Of a stretch of 64,000 bases of DNA, positions 49,601 to 60,623 are shown piece after piece (the first letter of the stretch is position 1; the number at the start of each line of letters is the position of its first letter). The notes below the pieces were generated by a model. That model searched no databases, was not told the DNA's origin, and saw nothing but the letters and a program-made list of their open reading frames with translations. Source of the DNA: Nelumbo lutea (lineage: Eukaryota; Streptophyta; Magnoliopsida; Proteales; Nelumbonaceae); assembly GCA_022828595.1 (NCBI GenBank), contig JAKGHH010000001.1:70242401-70306400 (forward strand), read 5' to 3'. The position numbers and the translations under genes were made by a program.

Positions 49601-52600
49601 GCTTATAATACAAATAACATGTACTTCAATTTATGAGAATATAAGCTATTCAAAAGTTTTGGTTTGTTGTAAGTTTCAGTTGTTAAACTTGCTTATTTAT
49701 GTTTACATTTTTTATTCTTAACTAAAATTTCTTTATTAATTTATGTGAAAGAATGTCTCCCTCTTGGGGTGCCTTTGGGGGTATAGTTATGCTTTGGAGA
49801 GAGGATGTGGTAGAACCATTAGAGGAACTGATAGGCAGTTTTTCTGTCTCTTTGAAGTTCAAGATGGTGGAGGATGGTTTTACTTGGGTGTTAACCAATG
49901 TGTATGGGCCAAATAATTATAGGGAGAAATGAATTGTGGGAAAAGCTTCACAAGATTCAAGGGTTATGGGAATGTCATTGGTGTTTAGGTGGAGATTTCA
50001 ATGTAATAAGGTTCCTAAATGAGTCAAACAATCCCCAACAAGCTATCACTACTAGCATGAGGAGGTTCAATGATTTTACCAATAATTGCGATTTAAAGGA
50101 ATTTCCTTTGCTACAAGCCAACTTTACTTGGTCCAATTTTTAGGAGAACCCATCTTGCTCAAAATTAGATAGATTCCTTTTCAATGAAAGTTGGGAAGCA
50201 CACTGGAGGGGGTTGGTGGCTAAGGCTTTGCCTAGAGTGATCTCAGACCATTGCCCTATCGAGCTAGGCCAAGAAACTTTTGGTGGTGGACCTAGACCTT
50301 TTAGGTTTGAGAGCATGTGGCTAACACATCCAGACTTTGTGCTGAAGGTTGAGGAATGTTGGAAAGAAGAGATTAGGGGAGTGAAGTGGAAAGGGGTGAG
50401 GTTCCATAAGAAATTAAAAAGTTTGAAATCTAAACTAAAAGATTGGAATATGGAGGAGTTTGGTAGCGTGGAAGATTTCAAAGTTAAATTGTCAACTCAA
50501 ATTGAGAATCTAGACTCAAAGGAGTACCAAAGGATCATGAGTGTACAAGAAAGAGAGTTGAGATGGAAGTTGAAGAAAGAACTAGAAGAGGTCCTTTTGA
50601 GGGAGGAAATCTCCTGGAGGCAAAAATCTAGGCATAAGTGGATCAAGGAAGGGGATGGGACTACCAAGTTTTTTCATGATATGGCCAATAGGAGGAGGAA
50701 GAAAAACTTTGTGGCTAAGCTTGAGGTCGAGGGAGTGGAAATTGAGTCTCAAGAGGAGATGGCTAACTGTTTTGTAGCCCACTTTAAATCCATTTTGAGT
50801 AGACCTTTGGGGGAGTCGGGTGAAAGTGGAGGGTTTGGATTGACCAAGTTTATCTACCTTAGAGATGGGCTGGCTGGAAAGAAACTTTGAAGAAGAGGAG
50901 ATAAGGAAAACTGTCTTCTCAATGGATAGATCCAAGGCGCTTGGACCTGATGAGTTTACTATGGCCTTTTATCAAGACTGTTGGAACATTATCAAAGAAG
51001 ACTTGTTTGAGGTTTTTAAGGAATTTGAAAACAACCATGTTATTAGTCGGGGGATAAATGCTACCTTCCCAGCTATTATCCCTAAGAGACTCGATGCAAA
51101 ACATCCTAAAGATTTCAGGCCGACCAGTTTGGTGACCAGCATATACAAGATTGTGGCAAAAGTGCTACTGTTGAGACTTGAAAAGGTTTTTCTCTCTCTC
51201 ATTACTCAAGCTCAAAGAGCTTTTGTACAAGGTAACAAATTATAGATCAGATCCTCATGGCAAATGAATGTGTGGAGGATATGAGAAGATCAAGTAATCA
51301 TGGCTTTGTTTGTAAGTTGGATATTGAGAAAGCCTATGACCTGGTGAATTGGAATTTTTTACTAGAAGTGTTAAGGAAATGTGGATTTGGGAACAGGTGG
51401 TGTAGTTGGGTGAATGGTTGTATAACATCTTGTCATTTTTCAGTTCTAGTTAATGGAGGGGTCAAGGATTTTTTCCCAGCTTGTAGAGGGTTAAGACAAG
51501 GTGATCCACTTTCACCTTTCTTGTTTACACTTGTGGCAGATGTGTTTAGCAGAATGATTTCTAAGCAGACAGGGAGGAGCTAATAAGTGGTTGGAGGATA
51601 GGTAGAAATAATGTCCCGATGACCCACCTCCAGTTTGCGGATGATGCTATCATTTTCTGTGAGGGGAGAGACCTAAGGAGAGTGAGGAACCTGAAATCTC
51701 TTATTAAATCCTTTTGAGTCTGCCTCCAACTTGTCAATCAACCTTGATAAAAGCTGCGTGGTGGGAATCAATCTGGAGGAGGGGGAGATATTGCAGATTG
51801 CTTAGGATGTTCTATGTTCCATTGGCCTTTGATCTATTTGGGGCTTCCTCTAGGAGCTAGCCCCAAAGAAAGTAAATTTTGGTATCCAATTGTGGAAAAG
51901 CTTGAAAAGAGGTTGGTGTCTTGGAAGAAGAGTTATATTTCCATAGGGGGTAGAGTGACATTGATTAGGGCTACACTTGCTAGTCTGTCGATTTATTTTC
52001 TATCGGTATTCAGGATACCCTCAAGGGAAGCTAAGAAGTTAGAAAATTGATGAGGGATTTTTTGTGGGAGCCAGGGGAAGTGAAAAAAGATCATTTGATT
52101 AGGTGGGAGATAGTTAGCAGAAGCAAGGAAGAAGGGGGACTAGGACTAGGTAACCTAATTCATAAGAACGACGCTCTGCTAGGGAAGTGGTTATGGAGAT
52201 GGCCTTTGGAGAGGGAGAGTAGCACAAGGTGGTGACTAGCATTCATGGCTGTTTGGTGAATGGATGGGATGCTGGGATATCTCGATGGGGGCGACCCTTA
52301 CAACACCATGGAAGGCTATACATGGGATTCTTCCCCATTTTCTCAGTCTGGTCAGGTATGATGTCTACTCTAGAAGTAATGTTCTTTTTTGGGAAGACCT
52401 TTGGATGGGAAACCAACCCCTTAAAGACCTTTTTCCATCTCTTTACTCTCTCTCCCGTTACAAGAAAGAGCCAATTTCCAAGTTTACCTCTTCCCCGGTT
52501 TCTCCTTTGGCATTGAACTGGGATTTTGGTTTTCGAAGAGGGTTAAGTGATGATGAATATACTTGTGTTTTTGAACTTTTGTCATCACTCGAGTCCACTT

Positions 52601-55272
52601 GTTTGGATCCCCCCAATTCTGATTTAAGAATTTGGACCCCTAACCCGAGAGGCTGTTTTACTTGCTCCTCCTCTTTCAAATTCCTTTGCTCTTTCTTCTG
52701 CACCCTTGGCTTTCCCAGTTAAAGAAGTCTGGATCAGACCTATTCTCCCAAAGATTGCTGTTTTCTGTTGGGAAGTCTACTATGGTAAGATTAATACCTT
52801 TGATAACTTGCAGAGGAAGAGACCAAATTGGTGCTTATCTCCGAATTGGTGTGTCCTTTGTAAAGCTCAAAGTGAGGACTGTTACCACTTACTGATCTCT
52901 TGTTCCTTTGCTGCAGCTCTATGGGATTGGATTTTTGGGCTGTTTGAGAGTAGGTGGAACCTACCATCCGATATTAGCTTGTTGTTTAGTCCGTCTACTT
53001 TTGAGTGGCACACAAAGAGAGTGAGAATTATGTGGAAGGGAATTAGAGCAGCAGTCTTGTGGACTGTCTGGGAAGAAAGAAACACCAGAATTTTTTCTGG
53101 AAAGGAAAGGAGTGTGTTAGAAGTTAAGGACTGTGTTTTGACAAGGGCAATTCAGTGGTTGAAAGCATTAAACCTGTTTGATAGTTATTCCTTTGATGAC
53201 CTGTGGAGGAACTGGTTAGCAGTAGCCAATACTTCTACCAGGAATAACAGACTTTTAGTACAATGGGAGCCACCTGGGGAGGAGTTTGTTAAGCTGAATT
53301 TTGATGGGAGTAGTAGAGGTAACCCTGGACCCACGGGTATAGGAGTTCTTAGACATAAAGATGGTATGGTCATATCCTTATATTCAGGGCCTATGGGTCT
53401 GGGAGACTATAAGGGCTGAATTGCTTGCTGCAGTACAAGGTGTCAAGCTTGCAAACCAGTTAGGGATAGAGCACTTGCTTATTGAAGGGGACTCTCAGGT
53501 GGTGGTGGGATGGCTGCTGAATCCGGATTCTGTGATTTGGGGTTATAGAGACCTCTTTAAAATAGTCAAATGGCTAACAAGAAATATGACAGTCAGAGTC
53601 CCTTGGTAGGCAGATCAGCAAACTGTATGGCTGATTCACTTGCTAAACAGGGGGTTTCTTGGGACTTTTTATTTTGGGCTACCTTGTAATCATGTTCATC
53701 TGATTTTGTAATGCTGTAATCAATCTTAAAGGAAAGGTCGCATCTCGTGCCTTTCCTTGGGTCGCCTGTAACTCTTATTTTCTGGATTAATAAAATACTT
53801 ATTCATTAATAAAAAAAAATGTGATATATACAATAAAAATGCACCTATCGTATAGTCCTGCTATCCACCCCATGTACCTTTTCTTATTTTTAAATTACAA
53901 TGTTATCATTCTCCTAGGAATTAGCCCCCTGTATAATTGTATTCTACTTGTTTTGCAAAAACATCTCCCATGCTATTAGATGATCTGAACCCAGATGAAT
54001 CTGGCTTTTAAATTCCTATCTTGATGTCTGGTTTCTCTCGAAACATGTCTATTGCCATGGCCCTTGGCTATTGCTTCTGCGACATTCCACTATAACTTTT
54101 AAATCACCCTATACTTGCAGCCAGTTGAGCTCTATCCCTATTCTTAGACCTTGGAGTACAGCCAGTAGTTCTATTTTTATTGAATTCCTGTACCCAGTAG
54201 GTCCTGAGCACAAAGCTGCTGATGTGCCATAATGATGTCTAAACACATCTCCATTCTCCAATCCCTGATTGCCGTGGATTTCCCATGCTGTACCCATCAA
54301 AGTTCAAATTGAGACTATTTTCTTGAGGAGGGGACCAAATTTGATTAGCCAAATTGTTGGCTGTAGATGAAGATATAACAATATGTTGTCAACCTTGCAT
54401 CATTTCACCCATTGAGAAGGGTTTGGAAATGGATATAGTTTAATAACATTCCAGACTTTAATCACAGTAGTGGTTCCTAATTAGTCTATTCCTTTATACA
54501 TGCTTATAGTTGGGGAAGTATTTCCGTCCTTTTAATATAATTACCATTTACCATTTATAGAAAAAGAGACAGTAACGGTATATGGTTGTAGTAATAATTA
54601 TTATTTTGAAAGATAAATTATGAACTGTTATTTATTTTCAAAATAGTAATCAGAAAACTAATGACTAAGAGGTTATTTGCATGTGAAAGAGAAACAAGGT
54701 TACCTAATGTGCACTTTGCTAGGATATATGTTTGGTCAGTAAAGAACGTTAGTAAACAATGAGTTTATGCAACTTTTGGACACCTCACTCTACTGTCCTA
54801 CAGGTGAAGTGGGATAAATGCTTAGTTTTGTTTTGTAGTGTGTCTTTACATGGGTTCCACCATGTCTGTAGATCGAGGTGTATCTAAGAGTTGCATAAAA
54901 TCATTGGTTACTATAGTTCCTTATAGTTCTTTTCATTTTGATTTTATTAAAATATTTTTGAGTTAAATTATTGTTAAACTCTCTCTTAGAAAAAGAAAGA
55001 GAAAAGATAATTAATGCTTAACTTTATATTATTTTCACTCGAGGAATAATCTTATTTTCTTTTCTGCACAGAGGGATTCATCAACGTCACATTTGTATAG
55101 ACAATATCCATCACGGTCTTTCCAGAACTCTTCAACTCGGTCAGCAAATCGTGGTCGAGTTCCTACCTCTGCAAGAATGGCAAGATTGAGATCTAGTTTT
55201 CTTGGTCAATCTCATACTGTGTCATCTAGGGAGAGAATTATAGAGTTCCCTTCGAATATGGATTTTGATACG
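40607..55272 (+). CDS. N-terminal part of a large Ser-rich, probable RING-type E3 ligase, continuing past the window
   Basis: Exons 40607-41862, 44497-45190, 45279-45365 and 55072-55272 join in frame with GT...AG introns (2634, 88 and 9706 bp), giving 743 residues from the ATG at 40616 and ending at a donor (GTATTT) at 55273. The protein starts MDDLDIDHVTDVPDTPERQ. Long polar, probably disordered regions follow, with basic patches (KLMKRQKKHG), then a conserved acidic/amphipathic block DDDSDARARQVEADEILARQ, IDASIAWTLQQEED, and an Arg/Ser segment ending EFPSNMDFDT. From memory this order resembles plant RING/U-box proteins whose C-terminal RING binds an E2 and transfers ubiquitin. No Cys/His RING is in the window, so ligase activity is inferred. 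The ATG at 40607, or the one at 39777 in exon 1, are alternative starts. LINE insertions swell introns 4 and 5. The reading frame shows no damage. Confidence 0.7.
42204..42711. mobile_element. hAT-type MITE in intron 2 of the RING-like gene
   Basis: Ends TAGGGCTGGAAACGG and, on the minus strand, TAGGGCTGTAAACAG. Flanking octamers TTTGGATT (42196-42203) and TATGGATT (42712-42719) match at 7 of 8 sites. The interior has GGATCCA/CCGATGGAT-like inverted words. Non-coding. Confidence 0.7.
43790..44360. repeat. Diverged tandem duplication (period about 300) in intron 2
   Basis: AAGTCTTGTTCAGGTTC occurs at 43791 and 44091, CCCTGAGTTATTTGAGTTGA at 43931 and 44234, and CCACTTCTAGATG at about 44050 and 44339. 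No coding role seen. Confidence 0.65.
45612..45780 (-). mobile_element. Probable LINE 3' tail, antisense, in intron 4
   Basis: The minus strand ends CTTTCATTAATAAAATCAGTTACTGACCAAAAAG, the same style of A-rich tail as the nearby LINEs (AATAAAAC...TGATTAAAAAA). No coding part is left. Confidence 0.4.
45776..46020. repeat. Tandem duplication, period about 121
   Basis: Two copies of a unit that starts GGATGTATGTAAT (45776, 45897), passes through ACAGGGAAATAAATTTAACC and ends with TAAGCCTTATCCCAACTATA and GGTTGGCTACATGAAT. The second is followed by the rest of the AAGCCTTATCCC repeat. The unit carries a short (CAT)n expansion in the second copy. Confidence 0.75.
45975..46150 (+). mobile_element. 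Second copy of the AAGCCTTATCCCAACTA repeat
   Basis: Same order of blocks as 17222-17397: GGGTTGGCTACATGAATCCA, TTTAAAGCCA, AGCACTTAAAAT, CTACTTTGATCCATGTCC, CCCCTAGCCCTTCTAGC. Unclassified; possibly SINE-like. Confidence 0.5.
46797..47185. repeat. 71-bp hairpin-forming tandem array (six units)
   Basis: Each unit has ACCATCTACAA-like sequence on the left and GATTATGGT or GACTACGA on the right. ACCAT pairs with ATGGT and CAACCAGGT with TTGGTTG, so each unit can fold. Units start near 46804, 46873, 46946, 47015, 47085 and 47158. Units 1-2 and 3-4 form a nearly identical 142-bp higher-order repeat (46791, 46933); units 5 and 6 are more diverged. It lies directly before a 5'-truncated LINE. Confidence 0.65.
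47250..48180 (+). mobile_element. 5'-truncated LINE with an uninterrupted RNase H frame (copy A)
   Basis: An open frame 47258-48058 (266 codons) begins inside the zf-RVT/linker region (SLFGGSWS, RIVWRCARAALIWTLWEERN) and runs through a complete RNase H of the RVT_3 type with all four acidic positions visible: LNFDGSSMGNPG, RAELLAVV, IEGDSKVVV, SDMLAKQG. The 3' end has AATAAATTTATTATTATTC. There are no stops in the RNase H, unlike most copies here. It is only the 3' part of ORF2, so it is not autonomous. Sense orientation to the host gene, inside intron 4. Confidence 0.75.
48589..48864. repeat. Perfect tandem duplication, 137-bp period
   Basis: 48589-48725 and 48726-48862 are identical as read. 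Both start GGTTGTTTTACCATGG and include AGTACTACTGATGCAACAAG. Either very recent or an assembly artefact. Confidence 0.9.
48939..49548. mobile_element. Probable hAT-like MITE in intron 4
   Basis: Ends TAGCTATCAAGGTGT and, on the minus strand, TAGTTGTCAAGGTGT, with inner GCCTAGGAGCC/GGTGCCCACC-type blocks. The TSD is unclear. Confidence 0.45.
49752..53819 (+). mobile_element. Near full-length LINE ORF2, 5'-truncated and degraded (copy B)
   Basis: Order of parts: endonuclease C-terminal half (GGIVMLWRED near 49790, GGDFN near 50000, SDHCPIEL near 50247), linker to 50860, reverse transcriptase 50865-52230 with motif A-like CKLDIEKAYDLVNW (51311), RQGDPLSPFLF (51494) and the catalytic FADD at 51634-51645, RT thumb (IYLGLPLGA, GGRVTLI, MRDFLWEPG), zinc-knuckle-like region (CVLC...CYHLLISC near 52900) and RNase H (LNFDGSSRGNPG, RAELLAA, IEGDSQVVV), ending in poly-A 53811-53819. 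Frameshifts or stops near 49929, 50140, 51245, 51585, 51715, 52050, 52235, 53419 and 53605 show inactivation. L1 type with RNase H, sense in intron 4. Confidence 0.85.
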
Positions 55273-56460
55273 GTATTTCTTCTTATTCCCTGTGTCTCTT
55301 TGATATTTGTATTTTGTTGATACAGATTCTTGCTATGTTTGGCTTTAATTATATTACTAGTGTAAGGGCACATGCTATGCACATGTGCAAGTAAAGATAA
55401 AAGGGTAAAAACTAAAAAGATGAAAAGACATTTAATTTTTGATTTTTTACCGTACTTTAAACATCTTAACTCATTGATTAGATTTAAAGATTAAAATATT
55501 TGGACAACTGCCATTTGTAAATGTTAACCTTATATGATATGATGTTACTATTGCTAGTAAAATCCTGTAATTTAAGTTTTATGGTCTGCAATCTGCATAG
55601 GAACCAAGAGTCCAAGATAAATATCGTCCTTATATAGTATAGATATGGTTGTTTTATTGGAAATACCAGTGAGGAGGACAAAAATCACATTAGATAGACT
55701 TGAAAAAAAGAGGCATGGAAGAAGGAACCATTGTGGTTAATTAACCAAATTCTGTAGTCAGGTTTGGAAGTATAAAGAAATACACTCTCCAACAAGTGAA
55801 CAAGGTTGATAGAGAATAAGCAACCCAAGGAGGCACTTATTGAGAATATCACTATTAAAAGTGGTGCATTGGTTCCAAACGCTTGATACTTTTTTCACCT
55901 TGGTTGATGGAGGATTATTATTCCTTGGTGGTAAGTTGTAACACAGTCGTTATTCCTAGTCACATAATTCAGGGGAATCTATTGTGTGACTAGAGGTAAC
56001 CCAACTAATCTAGTGCTAGACTGGTGTTCTGTGTCTCCTTCCAATGGTCATAACCAAGTTAAGAAATCCAATACGGTTCTACTTAACCTAGAATCCTCCT
56101 GTTCCATAGAGGATTTACACAATTTCCCAGAGTAATTTAAAATGAGTTAATAATGTGATCAACTAAATTACAAAGAGATAAACAAAGTCAGTGGACTTCA
56201 GCTGTCGAGAATTTGATTTTGGGTAATAGTGTAACTTTGATGATTATACAAACAAACTGTTATGTAAACAAGCTCTTTTTCTCAATATGCTACTTTGAAA
56301 GAGCTCTAGTTGGTGAGTGGTTTATACACATGTATCTACTGAAAGGTTTATGATCGAACATAAATGATAAACATGTCCTGAGACTAGTCAGTTTGTAGGG
56401 ACCAACTACTCATCTTATCAGTATGAATTTTCTCAAATGAGGTCTGAAAGTATCATTCAT

Positions 56461-59012
56461 GAATGGTAGATTGAAGGGAGCTGGAGATTGAAGCAATTGG
56501 TGATGAGTGCACTGTGCACATTTTAATCAGTGATGAGATGGGAAAGAGAGCTGGACATTGAAGCAAAGATTTTCTTGTTCGAGGAAGGAAGATGTGATGG
56601 ATTTACAGCAATTATGATCAGAGAAGACAAGAGAGGTGCCTTATTCGTAGTTGAAGAAGCTATCAGTTGGCTCAAAGGGTTTGTCAATAGAGCTTCCTAC
56701 ACTGTTAAACAACAAGGTTGGAAGAGCTTGTTTTGGGCGTAATGGGGAAGAAATATGAAGCAGAAGTAAAAAGGAATATAAAAGGTTGGTCTGTAGCTAC
56801 AGTTGAACAGTTTGGTGATAATAGAAGATAGTTTTTGTGTGTTCCAGAGGGTAAAAGAAGAAATGGCTAGCTGGCTTTTGCGGAGAAATTGCAGGAAAGG
56901 AAATACAGTATTTTTCTTTGTGCGTTCCAGAGGGTAAAAGAAGAAATGGCTAGCTGGCTTTTGCGGAGAAATTGCAGGAAAGGAAATACAGTATTTTTCT
57001 TGGGAGGAAGTACCTATTGAGTCCCAGCCAAGCAGGGAGCAAGCAAAGTTTGATATAAAGCCTCAGTTGGCTTGCTCGATGAATCACCAAAAGCTGGTGT
57101 TAGCAGAGAAAGAAGGGGATTGGAGGCAGAGGTTAGTTCTTACAGCCCAAAGAGACGTAGCGGACCGGGGAAAAATAATACTAGAGTGTATATTGAAGAA
57201 ATACAAATTTAAATCTCTTGCATTAGCCATGCTGTTCAGTGATAGGAAAACGATTTTGGATGTGGAAGAAGAAGGGCTGAGCTTTTCAATCCTTGAAACA
57301 ATGGAAACTATGGTTTCTCCATGGCTTTTTATCAAGAGTGTTGGGAGTTCTTGAAAGATGATATTTAATGGTGGTTTTTGATGAATTCCATAGAAGAGGA
57401 GTGATTAACATGGGGTTGAATTCCACCTTCATTGCTTTGGTTCCCAAGAAGAGAGAAGCAATACACCCAAGGGACTATATAGACCAATCAGTCTAGTAAA
57501 TAGTCTGTATAAGATTATTGCGAAGGTGTTGTCCCTTAGGATTAGATAGGTGCTCAATACCATTGTATCAAATAACCAAAGAGCTTCTGTGAGGGGAAGG
57601 CAGATAATTGATCAAATACTTATAACAAATGAGAGTGTGGAGGATTTCATGAAATCATGGAAAAAGGGTGTGGTTTGAAAATTAGACTTGGAAAAGACTT
57701 ATGATTTGGTAGATTGGTCTTTTTTGCTGGAGGTGATGATCAACATTGGGTTTGGAGATAGATGGTGCAGGTGGGTGTTGGGGTGTATTAGGACTTGCCA
57801 CTACTCTATATTGGTGAATGGAACGGTGGTGGACTTCTTCCCGGCATTGAGGGGAATAAGACAAGTAGACCCCCTTTCTCCTTTCTTGTTTACCTTGGTT
57901 GCTGAAGTCTTAGGGAGACTGATTTCTTGAGCAGATTCTAGGAGTCTAATCAAAGGGTGGAGAGTAGGTAGGGAGAACATACCACTCACACATTTGCAGT
58001 TTGCAAATGATACAATTCTCTTTTGTGAGGGAGGGGACTTGAATTGGATTAGGATTTTGAAACTCACAATTCAACTCTTTGAGCAAATGTCAAATATGAA
58101 AGTGAATTTTGAAAAAAGTTGTGTTGTAGGTGTGAATATGGGGGAAAGTGAGATCCTTGTGTGTGCAAACATTTAGGAATGTGTAGTGTCGACTTGGCCT
58201 CTAAATTACCTTGGTCTTCCTCTAGGAGATAAACCTCAAAAAGGAAGTTTTTGGATTCCAGTTGTGGAGAGATTTGAAAAGAGACTTGCATCTTGGAATA
58301 ATAATTATCTATCTCTTAGAGGAAGAATCACCCTAATTAGGTCTACTTTGGTTTAGCTTCCCGTTTATTACCTTTTGGTCTTTAAGGTGCCTGTAGGAGT
58401 GGCTAGCAAGTTGGAAACAGTAATGAGAGATTTCCTTTGGGAGCCAGGGGAGGAGAAAAAGGACCATAGGTTTAGGTAGGAGGTGGTGTCTAGGAGTAAG
58501 TAGGATGGAGATCTAGGAATTGGGGATATAAGGAAGAGAAACTTGGCTTTACTAGGGAAATGGTTGTGAAGATTTTCATTGGAAAAGGAAAAACTGTGGG
58601 CTATGTAAGGGAAGTGGTGAGACCTTGACACATCTATTATTTATCTTGTTCCTTTGTGCATCACATTTGGGAATTCTTTTGCTTTCTCTTTGGTTGCAGG
58701 TGGGTTTCCCCGCAAAATGTGGTAGGACCTTTTAACCGAGATTTTTTGAGGCAACCAAAGAAAAGAGGGAAAGTTATGCGGAAAGCTACAAAGGCAGCAG
58801 CTATTTGTTGGGTGATTAGGGAAGAAAGGAATAACAAAATATTCCTGGACAAGAGTAGAACAATTGAGGAGGTAATTGATACAATTAAAGTTAAAGTAGC
58901 TCATTGGGTAAGATCTTTGCATATTTTTCAAGAGTTCTCAGTCATGGACATTATAAGATCTGGACAGAAGTAGCACAATCTTCAAGAGTGAAAGAGAGAG
59001 TAAGGATGGAAT
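56461..59012 (+). mobile_element. Internally deleted LINE (copy C): ORF1 remnant fused to RT
   Basis: 56530-57000 encodes ORF1-like sequence (IFLFEEGRCDG, VPEGKRRNGWLAFAEKL in a shifted frame) with an 83-bp tandem duplication. From about 57310 RT follows directly, with PISLVNSLYKIIAKVLSLRI, DLEKTYDLVDWSFLLEV, RQVDPLSPFLF and QFANDTILFCEGG (the second catalytic-box Asp position reads Asn), thumb LPLGDK and RDFLWEPGEEKKDH. The endonuclease is missing. After about 58610 the frame jumps to the knuckle end (WEFFCFLFGCRW, RGKVMRKATKAAAICWV...EERNNKIF) up to RVKERVRMEL near 59010. Its probable RNase H end resumes at 60044. Confidence 0.75.
56838..57003. repeat. 83-bp tandem duplication inside LINE copy C
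   Basis: GTTCCAGAGGGTAAAAGAAG begins at 56841 and 56924; the two units are identical except near their junctions. Confidence 0.85.
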
Positions 59013-60043
59013 TAACATTTGTGATTAACACCTGTGATTTGATGCAGAGGAGGAGGCCTGGCTGGTGCCTTTCACTTAATTGGTGTTGTTTGTGTGAATC
59101 TAATGGTGAAACTGCTCTTCATTTTTTTTGTTTCCTGTCTTGTAGCTAGCAGCATATGGGAGTGGTTCTTTTCTCTCTTTGGTTGCAGGTGGGATACCCC
59201 GATGAGCCAGGGGAGTTTGTTTGAAGCCTCCACTTTCAGGTGGCCAAAGAGAAGGGAGAAAACCTTATGGAGATGCACGAGGGCAGCAGTACTTTGGATG
59301 TTATTCGAGGAAAGAAATCTGAGGACTTTTGAAGGGAAGAAAATGTGTAAGTAATTATTGATAGAGGGGATTATGTTAAAGTGACTTCATGCGTAAAATT
59401 GATGGAGTCATTCTCAGACCTTACTGTGAATGATATAATCAGGAACTGGAGGACTGTAGCTTCCTCGTTATCTGCTAAAAAGAAGGTAGTAAGAAGCTGG
59501 AATCCTCCTGAAGCGGGATTCCTCAAATTAAACTTTGATGGGAGCAGTTTTGGCAACCCGAGCATGGCTGGTATTGGTGGGGTCATTAGAGATGACAGGG
59601 GGAATGTAGTGGGGCTGTTTTCTGGCCCTATTGGGTGGGGACACTCCATTACAGCTGAACTAAAAGCTCTGGTTTTTGGTATACAAAAGGCCTCGGAAAT
59701 AGGTGTAAGGAAGTTGGTTGTAGAAGGCGACTCCAAAGTGGTGATAAGCTGGCTGAAGCAGGATGGAAAGGATCTATGGGTATTCAGAAATGAGATTAAG
59801 AAAATTAATCACTCCACAAAGGATATGCAGGCTTTATTTCAGTGGACTCCAAGAGCAGCAAATGGGTTTGCGGATCAGCTAACAAAGCTAGGGGAACAGG
59901 GAACATTGTTTTTGGGCTCTGTTGTAAGTCTACAAAGCAAATTTTAGGTGGAATGTCTTTGGACATTGGGGTAGCCGAGGCTACCCATTCTCTATACTAA
60001 TATTCTCTTTTTTAATAAAACCATTTTCACTGATTAAAAAAAA
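59013..60043 (+). mobile_element. 5'-truncated LINE (copy D) nested between copies C and E
   Basis: Starts in the knuckle region (RRRPGWCLSLNWCCLC near 59050), then SLFGCRWDTP, RREKTLWRCTRAAVLW, and from 59381 a 188-codon open frame with full RNase H motifs: LNFDGSSFGNPS, TAELKALV, VEGDSKVVISW, NGFADQLTKLG. Poly-A at 60036-60043 and AATAAAA at 60014. One frameshift near 59345. Sense to the host gene. Confidence 0.75.
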
Positions 60044-60409
60044 TGCTACAAGGATTGAAGATAGCTAAGCAACTAGGAATAAGGCATATTGAGGTTGAAG
60101 GGTACTCCAAGGTGATCATCTCTTGGGCTAAAAACAATAGAACTACTTTGTGGACTTTCAAACAAGTGACAAGGGAAGTGGAAAAGGTCGCAAGGGAGGT
60201 AGAGGCTGAATTTAAATGAGTCAGAAGGAGTGCAAATGGGCTAGCTGATTATCTTGCTAAACAAGGGGCTCTGAGGCAACAATTGTTTTGGCTGTAATGT
60301 AAAGATGGACAGAAATATGTAATAGTGTGGGAATTCGAATCCCATACACAAAGCTGTAAAATTTTAAATCTAATATCAAATAAAATTCTTCTTTGCTGAT
60401 AAAAAAAAA
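60044..60409 (+). mobile_element. RNase H C-terminal end of an older LINE (copy E), perhaps the tail of copy C
   Basis: LQGLKIAKQLGIRHIEVEGY (usual EGDS), VIISWAKNN, then a stop, RRSANGLADYLAKQG and LFWL, 3' sequence with poly-A at 60401-60409. The position right after copy D's poly-A suggests that D inserted into the C-E element, with loss of the RNase H start. Confidence 0.6.
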
Positions 60410-60419
60410 GATAATATTT

Positions 60420-60620
60420 TGCATTCACGTGCTTGTGGAGAATGGATGGGACTCTGGGATTCTGGCTAGGATTACAAGAGCATCACCTTGGAAATCAATC
60501 CAAGCTATTCTGCATCTATTTTCTCCTTGGATCAGGTATGACTTGCACTCGGGGTAATCTCATTAAGTTTTGGAACATGTTTGGGTTGGGGATTCTCCTT
60601 TGAAAGACCAATTTCCAGCC
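60420..60620 (+). mobile_element. Short LINE fragment (copy F)
   Basis: The + strand encodes NGWDSGILARITRASPWKSI, RYDLHSG and a frameshifted FW..FG.G/SPLKDQFPAL, the segment between RT thumb and knuckle in the other copies. Cut off by the antisense LINE at 60624. Confidence 0.6.
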
Positions 60621-60623
60621 CTC

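Noticed and set aside
60331..60352. GAATTCGAATCCC, similar to a tRNA T-arm
   Set aside because: No acceptor or D-arm partner at the right distance; it lies in a LINE 3' region.
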